From Clostridiales bacterium (GTDB taxonomy: Bacteria; Bacillota; Clostridia; Lachnospirales; UBA12420), in NCBI GenBank assembly GCA_003452395.1, contig DMOI01000040.1, positions 128,688 to 187,135 on the forward strand: a stretch of 58,448 nucleotides of DNA, written 5' to 3'. Below the pieces are notes generated by a model. The model was not told the origin of the DNA. It worked only from the letters and a program-made list of their open reading frames with translations, and searched no databases. Shown one piece after another: positions 42,909-51,033 of the stretch. Every line of letters begins with the position of its first letter. The stretch's first letter is position 1. A program made the position numbers and the translations under genes.

Positions 42909-45146
42909 TCAACCACTTACCCTATTTATTTCCCTCACACCTCGTATATTTTTCAATTTAGCAATAAACGTGTCTAACTGTTTCTTTCCTTTTATTTCAA
43001 CTGTTATGCATACATATGCTTCATTTGGTGGAGTAGCTTTCGCACTTACTGCTTTAAGTGGAACTTTCATGTCTGCCGCTACTTTAGATACATCAAAGAA
43101 AAATCCGTCTCTTTCCTCACCAATTATAACAAGGTCAGTTAAATATAAATTATTAGATCCCTCTTGTTCATAGTCTACCCATTCAGATTCTATTAATTTA
43201 GATTTTTCAAGACTAGATAGATTCATAATGTTTTTACAATCTGTCCTATGTATGGAAATACCTCTTCCTTTAGTTATATAACCTATTATTTCATCTCCAG
43301 GTACAGGACTACAGCATTTAGAAAATTTTATTGCTAAATCTTCTACTCCTTTTACTGTAATACCACTTTGACTTTTTTTAGCTATAACCTTTTTAACAGT
43401 TTGTTGGTTTTTTTCAATAAGCTCATCTATTGTAAGTGTTTTCTCGTTTGCCTTCTTATATTTATCACATAGTCTATTTAATATGTGACTTTCTTTTAAA
43501 TCTCCATGCCCTATCAGAGCATAAACCATATCCCATTTTTGCAGACCGTATTTTCTTAATATTTCTTCCATCCACTCAGGCTTCAAAATTTTATTAACAT
43601 CAATACATTTCCGTTTAGCCGCTTCTTCAAATAATAATTTCCCTTTTTCCGTATTTTCAGCCTTAAGCTCTGTTTTAAACCATTGATTGATTTTATTTCT
43701 AGCCTCAGAAGTCCTTACAATATTTATCCAGTCTTTGCTAGGTCCCCTTGAGTTTTGAGATGTGAGTATCTCTACTCTGTCGCCTATTCTCAAAACATAA
43801 TCTATAGTAACAATTCTATCATTAACCTTTGCTCCAACCATTTTATTTCCTATTGCTGTGTGGATATGATATGCAAGGTCGATAGGGGTAGAACCTTGTG
43901 GTAAGCTAATCACATCTCCTCTTGGAGTAAATACAAAAACTTCATCATTAAACATGACAAGGTCGCCTTTTAGATTTCTCATAAACTCTCTACTATCAGA
44001 CATATCTTTTTGCCATTCAAGTATTTCGCGCAACCATGCTAATTTCTGCTCCATCCCAGCTTTATCTTTTTTATTTGTAATACCTTCTTTATATTTCCAG
44101 TGAGCAGCAATACCATATTCTGATGTCCTATGCATATCCCAAGTTCTTATTTGTATTTCAAAGGGCTGTCCGTCTGGACCAATAAGTGTTGTGTGTAAAG
44201 ATTGATACATATTAGGCTTAGGCATTGCTATATAATCTTTAAATCTATTAGGCATTGGTTTATAAAGTTCATGGACAATGCCAAGAACACCATAGCAGTC
44301 TTTTACACTATCTACTATGGCCCTTACTGCAAATAAATCATAAATTTCATCTATACTTTTGTTTCCATTTTTCATCTTTTTATATATACTATAAAAATGC
44401 TTCGCTCTACCTTGTATATCAACTTTCACTTCTGCTTGTGTGATCTTTTTTTGCAAATCAGCTATTATATCTTCTACATAATTTGTACGTTCTTCTTTTT
44501 TAGTTTTTATTTGTTTTACTATATCATAATATTCCTCTGGGTATAAATACCTAAATGACAAATCTTCAAGCTCAATTTTTATTTTTGAAATACCAAGACG
44601 ATTCGCTAGTGCCGCATATATGTCAAGTGTTTCCTGTGCCTTTTGCTTTTGCTTATGTTCTGGCATATGTTTTAAGGTACGCATATTATGTAACCTATCA
44701 GCTAGTTTTATAAGTATAACCCTTATATCCTTAGCCATAGCCATAAACATTTTTCGGTAGTTTTCTGCTTGAATATCCTCTTTGCTATGTAGCTTCATCT
44801 GTTCTTCGGTTTTTAGATAATCTATCTTCGTAAGTTTTGTAACTCCATTTACGAGTTCTGCTATCTCTTCATTAAATAGCTTTTTTATCTGATCACATGT
44901 ATATGTAGTATCTTCCACTACATCATGCAAAATAGCAGCAGTTATTGTCTCTAAATCAAGTTCCAAATCCGCAAGTATATATGCTGTCTCAAGAGGGTGT
45001 ATTATATATGGCTCACCCGAGTTTCTCTGCTGATCTTTATGTGCATCATAAGCTACCTTATATGCCTTCTCTACCATATCAAGGTCGCCAAAATCATGAT
45101 ACTGTTTTATCTTATTCATCAACTTTTCAAACCTATCAAACGGCAT
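42909..45146 (-). CDS. relA: Bifunctional (p)ppGpp synthetase/hydrolase
   Basis: 745 residues. The domains in order are an HD hydrolase (HPLETAYILADLELD, AAILHDVVEDT, residues 47-80), a synthetase (YKKMKNGNKSIDEIYDLFAV, MPKPNMYQSLHTTL), TGS (FVFTPRGDVISLPQGSTPID near 400), a zinc-finger-like segment (KFSKCCSPVPGDEIIGYIT) and a C-terminal ACT domain. It makes and degrades the stringent-response alarmone. The hydrolase residues are intact, so it is the Rel type. It precedes an RNA methyltransferase rather than the usual dtd. Confidence 0.96.
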   Translation of the reverse strand: MPFDRFEKLMNKIKQYHDFGDLDMVEKAYKVAYDAHKDQQRNSGEPYIIHPLETAYILADLELDLETITAAILHDVVEDTTYTCDQIKKLFNEEIAELVNGVTKLTKIDYLKTEEQMKLHSKEDIQAENYRKMFMAMAKDIRVILIKLADRLHNMRTLKHMPEHKQKQKAQETLDIYAALANRLGISKIKIELEDLSFRYLYPEEYYDIVKQIKTKKEERTNYVEDIIADLQKKITQAEVKVDIQGRAKHFYSIYKKMKNGNKSIDEIYDLFAVRAIVDSVKDCYGVLGIVHELYKPMPNRFKDYIAMPKPNMYQSLHTTLIGPDGQPFEIQIRTWDMHRTSEYGIAAHWKYKEGITNKKDKAGMEQKLAWLREILEWQKDMSDSREFMRNLKGDLVMFNDEVFVFTPRGDVISLPQGSTPIDLAYHIHTAIGNKMVGAKVNDRIVTIDYVLRIGDRVEILTSQNSRGPSKDWINIVRTSEARNKINQWFKTELKAENTEKGKLLFEEAAKRKCIDVNKILKPEWMEEILRKYGLQKWDMVYALIGHGDLKESHILNRLCDKYKKANEKTLTIDELIEKNQQTVKKVIAKKSQSGITVKGVEDLAIKFSKCCSPVPGDEIIGYITKGRGISIHRTDCKNIMNLSSLEKSKLIESEWVDYEQEGSNNLYLTDLVIIGEERDGFFFDVSKVAADMKVPLKAVSAKATPPNEAYVCITVEIKGKKQLDTFIAKLKNIRGVREINRVSG

Positions 45147-45199
45147 ATAATCAACTCCAATCTATAAAGCAAATATTGTTACCTGTTGCTTTGCTTAGT

Positions 45200-46264
45200 T
45201 TACTCATCTAATGTTTCATTTATAAATATTGTCAGATTCTTTTTCAAATCTATTTCATAAGCACTTGTCAGCTTTTCCCCTTTTTCATCTTCATATACTC
45301 TCACAATAGGACGAGTTAACATATCCTTGTTTTGTGATGCAACTATAGCCTTGCATCCATTATTTAGTTTAACTATAACCCCTGATGGATAAGGTGCAAC
45401 AAACCGTCTAAATGCATCAACCATTTCCCTGTCGAGCTCCGATGTGCTTAAATATGTTAAATATTCGATTACTTCATAAGCTTTCATAGCTTTTCTGTAT
45501 GGTCTATCTGATGTCATAGCATCATACATATCACACACTGTAACAAGTCTAGTTAATTGATGTATCTGTGTACTATCTACAGAAAGTGGATATCCTGAAC
45601 CGTTCATTTTTTCATGATGCATAAGTACTATGTTTTTTGATATAGGAGTTATTTGTGGTTTTTGATTTAATATATCATAACCGAGTTTAGGGTGTTTCTT
45701 CATAAAATCAAATTCTGAATCATTTAACTTACCCGTTTTATTAAGAATATCATCAGGCACAAAGATTTTTCCAATGTCATGTAATATCGCACCAATAGCC
45801 AACTCTTTAAGCCTATTCATATTAATATTCATATGTGCTCCTACAGTGACAGCAAGAACACAAACATTAACAGAGTGAGCATATGTATATTCATCCTTAG
45901 TACGTATATCATTTATATTAAAAACAATTTCCCTACTAGACAATATCTCATCCATTATTTGATCTACACACTTCATTATTCTTTCTATATCTATATCCTT
46001 CTTATCCAAATAATTTTTGAATTGTTGTTTTATTTCTTCTCTACTCTGTCGTCTAGTTTTTTCACGCAGCATATCATCTGCTTCTATTCCACCTGATACT
46101 TCATCTTCTACATAAACCTGTATGTATCCTTTTTGTTTTAGTTTTTCTACATAATTATCCTTTACCTTTGTACCAGCAGTCAAAAGAATACAACCGTGAT
46201 CGTCATATACGTTTTTGCCTAATTTTTCTTCACCTTTCAACCTATCAATATTCATTGCTCTCAT
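45200..46264 (-). CDS. HD-GYP domain phosphodiesterase
   Basis: 354 residues. A short N-terminal region of about 100 residues (LGKNVYDDHGCILLTAGTKV) is followed by a complete HD-GYP domain (AHSVNVCVLAV, AILHDIGKIFVPDDILNK, HHEKMNGSGYP, CDMYDAMTSDRPYR). This class hydrolyses cyclic di-GMP and related dinucleotides, so the gene ties the region to c-di-GMP signalling. GGGGGTGTAGTTTT precedes the ATG. It lies between recJ and relA. Confidence 0.93.
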   Translation of the reverse strand: MRAMNIDRLKGEEKLGKNVYDDHGCILLTAGTKVKDNYVEKLKQKGYIQVYVEDEVSGGIEADDMLREKTRRQSREEIKQQFKNYLDKKDIDIERIMKCVDQIMDEILSSREIVFNINDIRTKDEYTYAHSVNVCVLAVTVGAHMNINMNRLKELAIGAILHDIGKIFVPDDILNKTGKLNDSEFDFMKKHPKLGYDILNQKPQITPISKNIVLMHHEKMNGSGYPLSVDSTQIHQLTRLVTVCDMYDAMTSDRPYRKAMKAYEVIEYLTYLSTSELDREMVDAFRRFVAPYPSGVIVKLNNGCKAIVASQNKDMLTRPIVRVYEDEKGEKLTSAYEIDLKKNLTIFINETLDE

Positions 46265-46316
46265 AAAACTACACCCCCGTATAAATACAATTCACAGTTA
46301 ATTGTATCATGTACAA

Positions 46317-48404
46317 TTAAGATTTCAATTCTTTCAACCAATTATTCAGTCTTGTAAGCAATTCAGATTTAGTCAAATCGATCTTTTCACTATTTAATAC
46401 TTCAAACTCTATCACATTATGTTCAGGAATATTAACTCTTGCCAATTTCATTTCTTTAAATACATCCATAATTACTAAAATCTTAAATATATTTAGACTT
46501 AATATCTTTATTATATTGTCAATATTTTCAGTAACCTTTCCTTCTTTACTTTTATTTTGAAAATATTTATATACCAGTGCACAATCTGTTCTTGAAATAT
46601 TTAGTTCTTCAACATCAGAGACTAGATTTTTTATTTTACAAAAACTAATTTCATCTAATTTTAAATGCTCTGTATTTTTAAACATATTGTATATATCATA
46701 TAATTTACATTCTTCATTCTTAATATCTTTTACCATGATTTGTGGAGTTATATTGCCATTCCATTCATTTATTTGCAGATTTCCGGCTATTATTATATCC
46801 ATTTCATTATCAAGTTTCTCGAAATATTCTGATGAATTAAACATCATTGCATCCATTATAACATTATTTTGTCTAATTTTCAACTTTAAATGATTACTTT
46901 CTTTACCTAAAAGTTTAAAATTTTCTATTTCACCACAAAATGAAAAATTTGGCTGTGAGTTTCCCATTCCATAAGGCTCTAGTTTCTCAATATTTTTTAT
47001 AAAATTTATTGTGATATCTTTATCCTTTAGTTCCCCTTCTATCTTTAATTTTGGTATTAACATTTCCCTTGATATATTTGCATCTGCATAGAATTCTATT
47101 TGTTTTTTGAAACTTTGAAAATTATTCATATCTAAGGAAAGACCCGCTGCCATCTGATGCCCACCATATTTGTCTAAAAATTCTTTCCCACTGCCCAAGC
47201 ATTCAAATATACTAAAACCTGCTATGCTTCTAGCTGAACCTGTCGCTTTACCATCTTCTATATTAAGTAAAATTGTTGGTTTGTAAAATTTATCAACTAT
47301 TTTAGATGCTACAATACCTATAACTCCATGATGCCATCCCTCTTTTGCTAAAACAATTACCTTTGATTTACTATGCCCATCATCCTTTTGTATACACTCA
47401 ATTACTTCGTTAAATATTTGTGCTTCTAGCTTTTGCCTATCTTGATTATTTTTTTCTAATTCTTTCGCGATAAAACTTGCTTCTGTTTCATCTTCCGTTA
47501 CGAAAAGATTTACACATTTCTTTGCATCACCTATTCTGCCCGCTGCATTGAGTCTAGGTGCCAATATAAACCCTATAAATCCTGATGTTATATTTGTATC
47601 TTTATATCCTACTTCTTTTAGCAAAGCTTTTAGTCCTATATTTGTAGTTACTTTTACCCGTTCAAACCCAAACTTAGCTATAACCCTGTTTTCACTTGTA
47701 AGTGACACAATATCCGCTACCGTACCGATAGACACGATATCAAGGTACTCCCATATATCTTCTACATTTCCCACTTTTATAGATAAAGCATGTATCAGTT
47801 TAAATGTAACACCAACCCCTGCTAGATCGCAAAATGGGTATGTAGAATCTGGCCTTTTGGGATTTATTACTGCAAATGCATTTGGCATATTTTCTTGACA
47901 TTCATGGTGATCAGTTATAATCATCTCTATATCCATTGTTTTAGCATATTCTACTTGTTCTAATGCAGCTATACCCGTATCCACCGTAATTATTAGGGTT
48001 GTACCATTCCCTTTTAATATATCTAATGCATTTTTATTTATGCCATAGCCCTCTTCGAGTCTATTAGGTATATAGTAATCTACATTAGCACCCAGTTTTT
48101 TTAGGTATAAATAGAGTATTGATGTGCTTGTTATTCCATCTACATCATAATCTCCATATACAACAACTTTATCCCTAGTATTTACTGCCTGCAAAATTCT
48201 AGTCACCGCTTTATCCATATCATTTAGTAAATACGGGTCATAAAACTGTAAAGTTGTAGGATTAAGAAATCTTTGGATATTTTCCTTACCAATTACACCC
48301 CTATTATATAAAAGTCTTTGGATAATCTCCGGATGTTCTATTTCTTTATTATAGACAAAGTCCTTGTTGTCTATATAATTCCAATGATACTTACCCTTTA
48401 TCAT
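46317..48404 (-). CDS. recJ: Single-stranded-DNA exonuclease RecJ
   Basis: 695 residues with the DHH phosphoesterase motifs VVYGDYDVDGITS near residue 80 and IITDHHECQEN near 162. DHHA1 follows (HQMAAGLSLDM; PRLNAAGRIGDA), then an OB domain and a C-terminal extension. It degrades single strands 5' to 3' in recombination and mismatch repair. AAAGGGGAATTTAT precedes the ATG, and the gene has a promoter at 48477-48505. It opens the transcript leading to the HD-GYP gene and relA. Confidence 0.95.
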   Translation of the reverse strand: MIKGKYHWNYIDNKDFVYNKEIEHPEIIQRLLYNRGVIGKENIQRFLNPTTLQFYDPYLLNDMDKAVTRILQAVNTRDKVVVYGDYDVDGITSTSILYLYLKKLGANVDYYIPNRLEEGYGINKNALDILKGNGTTLIITVDTGIAALEQVEYAKTMDIEMIITDHHECQENMPNAFAVINPKRPDSTYPFCDLAGVGVTFKLIHALSIKVGNVEDIWEYLDIVSIGTVADIVSLTSENRVIAKFGFERVKVTTNIGLKALLKEVGYKDTNITSGFIGFILAPRLNAAGRIGDAKKCVNLFVTEDETEASFIAKELEKNNQDRQKLEAQIFNEVIECIQKDDGHSKSKVIVLAKEGWHHGVIGIVASKIVDKFYKPTILLNIEDGKATGSARSIAGFSIFECLGSGKEFLDKYGGHQMAAGLSLDMNNFQSFKKQIEFYADANISREMLIPKLKIEGELKDKDITINFIKNIEKLEPYGMGNSQPNFSFCGEIENFKLLGKESNHLKLKIRQNNVIMDAMMFNSSEYFEKLDNEMDIIIAGNLQINEWNGNITPQIMVKDIKNEECKLYDIYNMFKNTEHLKLDEISFCKIKNLVSDVEELNISRTDCALVYKYFQNKSKEGKVTENIDNIIKILSLNIFKILVIMDVFKEMKLARVNIPEHNVIEFEVLNSEKIDLTKSELLTRLNNWLKELKS

Positions 48405-48476
48405 ATAAATTCCCCTTTAAAATTTCTTTATTATATCTTTTTGTTGTTACTAATTCTCTATCTATAATTAATACTT

Positions 48477-48505
48477 AGTATAATTTTTTTATCAATTTTT
48501 GTCAA
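48477..48505 (-). promoter_or_regulatory. Promoter of recJ
   Basis: TTGACA, 17-bp spacer, TATACT on the minus strand, about 75 nt upstream of the start. The opposite-strand comM leader has a TATAAT at 48662-48667. Apart from these the 297-bp divergent gap shows nothing notable. Confidence 0.75.
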
Positions 48506-48701
48506 GGTATTTTGCCAATAAAAAAGTTGTATGAATTTATTGAAATCACTACACTAACTGCACGATTTTCGCAATTATCTGTTTTTTATCCTTAATTCAT
48601 ACCGTTCACTCACAAAATCATATACTTCGTTCAATCTATATAGACGAATAACGAATTTTGTTATAATATGAAAGGGCTAATATAATCGGAGGTGTTTAAA
48701 T

Positions 48702-50234
48702 TTGTTTTCAAAAGTTTTTAGCTGTGGACTACACGGCATAAATGGATTTATAATAGATGTGGAGGTAGATATAGCAGACGGATTACCACGGTTTGACCTA
48801 GTAGGTCTTCCTGATTCTGCCATTAAGGAAGCAGCTGAAAGAGTTAAAGCCTCTATCAAAAACTCTGACTATCTATTTCCAATAAAAAAGATAACGGTCA
48901 ACCTTGCACCTGCTAATATGCGAAAAGAAGGAGCTTCTTTCGACCTACCAATCGCTATAGGTATACTTGCCTGTACTGGAGTGATATCGACTAATTTATT
49001 AAAAGACACTATCTTTTTAGGCGAACTTTCTCTTGATGGAAACATTCGCCATATAAGCGGTGTTCTTCCTATGATATACCACGCCAAAAGTATAGGCTTT
49101 AAAAAGTGTTTTATACCAAAAGATAATGCCTATGAAGGTGCAATCGTAAAAGATATAGAAATAATAGGAGTAAGCAAACTCTCTGAAATAGTTGACTACT
49201 TTAATGGAACTTTGGATATATCTCCAACCACAGTTAACCTTGATGACCTTATGTCTGGAAATCATATAGACTCACATATAGACTTTAGTGATGTAAAAGG
49301 TCAAGAAAATGTAAAAAGAGCACTTGAGATAGCAGCTTCTGGTTATCACAACATGCTCATTATTGGAAGTCCTGGCTCTGGAAAGACAATGATGGCAAAG
49401 CGTGTGCCTACTATTCTGCCTGACCTTTCATTCGAAGAGAGTATTGAAATAACTAAAATATATAGTATATCTGGACTACTCAGCAATAAGAACTCGCTAG
49501 TTACCACCAGACCTTTTCGCTCCCCCCATCACAATATATCTGCCTCAGCCTTGACAGGCGGTGGTAAATATCCGAAGCCCGGTGAGGTAAGTTTGTCGCA
49601 TAACGGAGTACTATTCTTGGACGAGCTACCTGAGTTTCAAAAAAATGTACTTGAGGTTTTACGACAACCTCTTGAGGATAGAGAGATTACGATATCTAGG
49701 GTAAATGGTTCCCTTACATTTCCATCAAACTTTATGCTTATAACTGCTCTCAATCCGTGTCCATGTGGACATTATCCGGACAGTAACAGGTGCCATTGCT
49801 CTGAAGAAAGTATAAAACGATATCTTGGACGTATCTCTGGACCACTACTTGACCGTATCGACTTACACGTAGAAGCCGCTGCAGTAAAGTATGAAAACCT
49901 TAACGACTCTCGTAAAGGGGACACCTCTGCTGTCATACGTGAGCGAGTAATAGCGGCACTTAAGCGACAACAAGCTAGGTACAAAGATGAGGGGATACAC
50001 TTCAACTCACAACTGTCTGCTAGTCAGATTGAAAAGTATTGCGTGATTGATGAGAATGGGAGTAAGCTGCTTAAGGTAGCTTTTGATAAGCTAAACTTGA
50101 GTGCTAGGTCGTATCATAGGATACTAAAGATTTGTAGGACTATTGCTGATTTGGCTGGGTCGGATGATATTAAGGTGAATCATATTACGGAGGCGATACA
50201 GTATAGAAGTTTGGATAGGAAATATTGGGATTAG
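48702..50234 (+). CDS. comM: ComM/YifB Mg-chelatase-like AAA+ protein
   Basis: 510 residues: an N-terminal Lon-like domain (FDLVGLPDSAIKEAAERVKA; LAPANMRKEGASFDLPIAIG) and an AAA+ domain with Walker A GSPGSGKTMM near residue 222, Walker B GVLFLDELPEF near 300 and ALNPCPCGHYPD zinc-like cysteines. In naturally competent bacteria ComM is a helicase that drives branch migration of incoming DNA. The family is also common in non-competent species. The start is a TTG at 48702 with CGGAGGTG upstream. It faces recJ divergently. Confidence 0.94.
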   Translation: MFSKVFSCGLHGINGFIIDVEVDIADGLPRFDLVGLPDSAIKEAAERVKASIKNSDYLFPIKKITVNLAPANMRKEGASFDLPIAIGILACTGVISTNLLKDTIFLGELSLDGNIRHISGVLPMIYHAKSIGFKKCFIPKDNAYEGAIVKDIEIIGVSKLSEIVDYFNGTLDISPTTVNLDDLMSGNHIDSHIDFSDVKGQENVKRALEIAASGYHNMLIIGSPGSGKTMMAKRVPTILPDLSFEESIEITKIYSISGLLSNKNSLVTTRPFRSPHHNISASALTGGGKYPKPGEVSLSHNGVLFLDELPEFQKNVLEVLRQPLEDREITISRVNGSLTFPSNFMLITALNPCPCGHYPDSNRCHCSEESIKRYLGRISGPLLDRIDLHVEAAAVKYENLNDSRKGDTSAVIRERVIAALKRQQARYKDEGIHFNSQLSASQIEKYCVIDENGSKLLKVAFDKLNLSARSYHRILKICRTIADLAGSDDIKVNHITEAIQYRSLDRKYWD

Positions 50235-50264
50235 GATAAGCGAGCCGTGTTGGCTCGCTTATCC
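50234..50264. terminator. Hairpin between convergent genes
   Basis: A perfect 13-bp stem GGATAAGCGAGCC / GGCTCGCTTATCC with a 5-nt loop overlaps both the comM stop and the stop of the minus-strand antitoxin-like gene. T runs are weak on both sides. Confidence 0.7.
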
Positions 50265-50465
50265 ATTTTCACTTACTTTGTTTATATGCTCAAAATCTGA
50301 AGTTTCAGACTTGTCTAATTTTATCATTTGAATATATGCCTTTACTTTCTTTCTTTTCTCTGCCATATACTCAAGTCTTTCTTCTATTGTCATATTTTTA
50401 GTTATTTCGTGATTTTTTTCTCTAATTTTATGGATTTCTTCTATATATTTATCTGTCATCTTCAT
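50259..50465 (-). CDS. Antitoxin-like small protein paired with a PIN domain
   Basis: 68 residues, helical and charged: TDKYIEEIHKIREKNHEITK, then NMTIEERLEYMAEKRKK. I recognise the general pattern of the small proteins encoded next to VapC-like PIN toxins in Firmicutes and cyanobacteria (a Met-Ser/Thr-xx-Glu-Glu core). The start overlaps the PIN frame by 17 nt, and GGAGGGG within that frame supplies the binding site. With its toxin broken it may be a solitary leftover. Confidence 0.6.
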   Translation of the reverse strand: MKMTDKYIEEIHKIREKNHEITKNMTIEERLEYMAEKRKKVKAYIQMIKLDKSETSDFEHINKVSENG

Positions 50466-50661
50466 CCCCTCCTAATAGCATAGATGGTGGTACTATTTGC
50501 ACTTGCCTATATCCTAGAACCATATTAATAGAATTAACCATGTTGATAGTTTTTATATTTACAAAATGCTTAAAATTCCAACTCACTATATAATCTATAT
50601 TATTCACGACTGCATATGCAATATGTATAAGATCATCAGCCGAGAGATGCTTTACATGAAC
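50449..50661 (-). pseudogene. PIN-domain (VapC-like) toxin, N-terminus lost
   Basis: The minus strand is open from 50661 and encodes a 70-residue PIN C-terminus. HLSADDLIHIAYAVVNNIDY holds the conserved acidic pair, IVSWNFKHFVN is the motif typical of this subgroup, and VQIVPPSMLLGG is near the end. The frame is closed immediately upstream by a stop. The first half, with the catalytic Asp of motif 1, is not found, and frameshifts are likely around 50662-50700. It overlaps the antitoxin-like gene, consistent with a decayed toxin-antitoxin pair. Confidence 0.75.
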
Positions 50662-50762
50662 TTACTACATTAATACTTTCCTTTTTTTCATTTTTCTCTC
50701 AATATAATATAATTTTTTTATAATATTATTGACTAAATTCATTCTTAGGAGAAATAGACCAT

Positions 50763-50787
50763 GTTTGAATAATTCACTTATTCAAAC
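50763..50787. other. Perfect 10-bp dyad
   Basis: GTTTGAATAA and its exact complement flank TTCAC, with no T run on either side. It lies in the gap of about 190 bp between the PIN remnant and the small NodB-like fragment, which shows no other feature. It could be an operator or a remnant of a mobile end. Confidence 0.4.
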
Positions 50788-50850
50788 CTACACTTCACCG
50801 GTTCTATAATAATAAAAAAATGCTAAGTTAATTTCCTTCACGTTATTTTA

Positions 50851-51033
50851 TCATATTTTTCCATACTCTTCAATTGTTTTGTAATATTTTAATAAAGATT
50901 CATTCGACAAAATTCTTTTTTTTATTTTCAAGTTTTCATTTTCATAAATAGTGCTTTTAGCTTTATTTAAGCAGTAAGCACCTGTATGCATAACTACTAT
51001 AGCTCCCCCGGTCATTTTTTTCGGTATTTTCAT
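50851..51033 (-). pseudogene. Small NodB-deacetylase-like fragment
   Basis: Sixty codons whose start KKMTGGAIVVMHTGA matches the NodB motif seen in the larger fragment at 53627-53932 (KKMTGGAIVLMHTGA). After about 15 residues the similarity stops and the rest (YCLNKAKSTIYENENLKIKK) is unrelated. At DNA level roughly 45 bp are about 80 percent alike, including an exact CCTGTATGCATAA. Its ATG overlaps the GH3 stop as ATGA. I read it as debris of a second deacetylase gene. It is unlikely to be functional. Confidence 0.5.

Noticed and set aside
48702..50234. ComM/YifB as a MoxR-type defence ATPase
   Set aside because: The Lon-like N-terminus and full-length Mg-chelatase signature match ordinary ComM/YifB.
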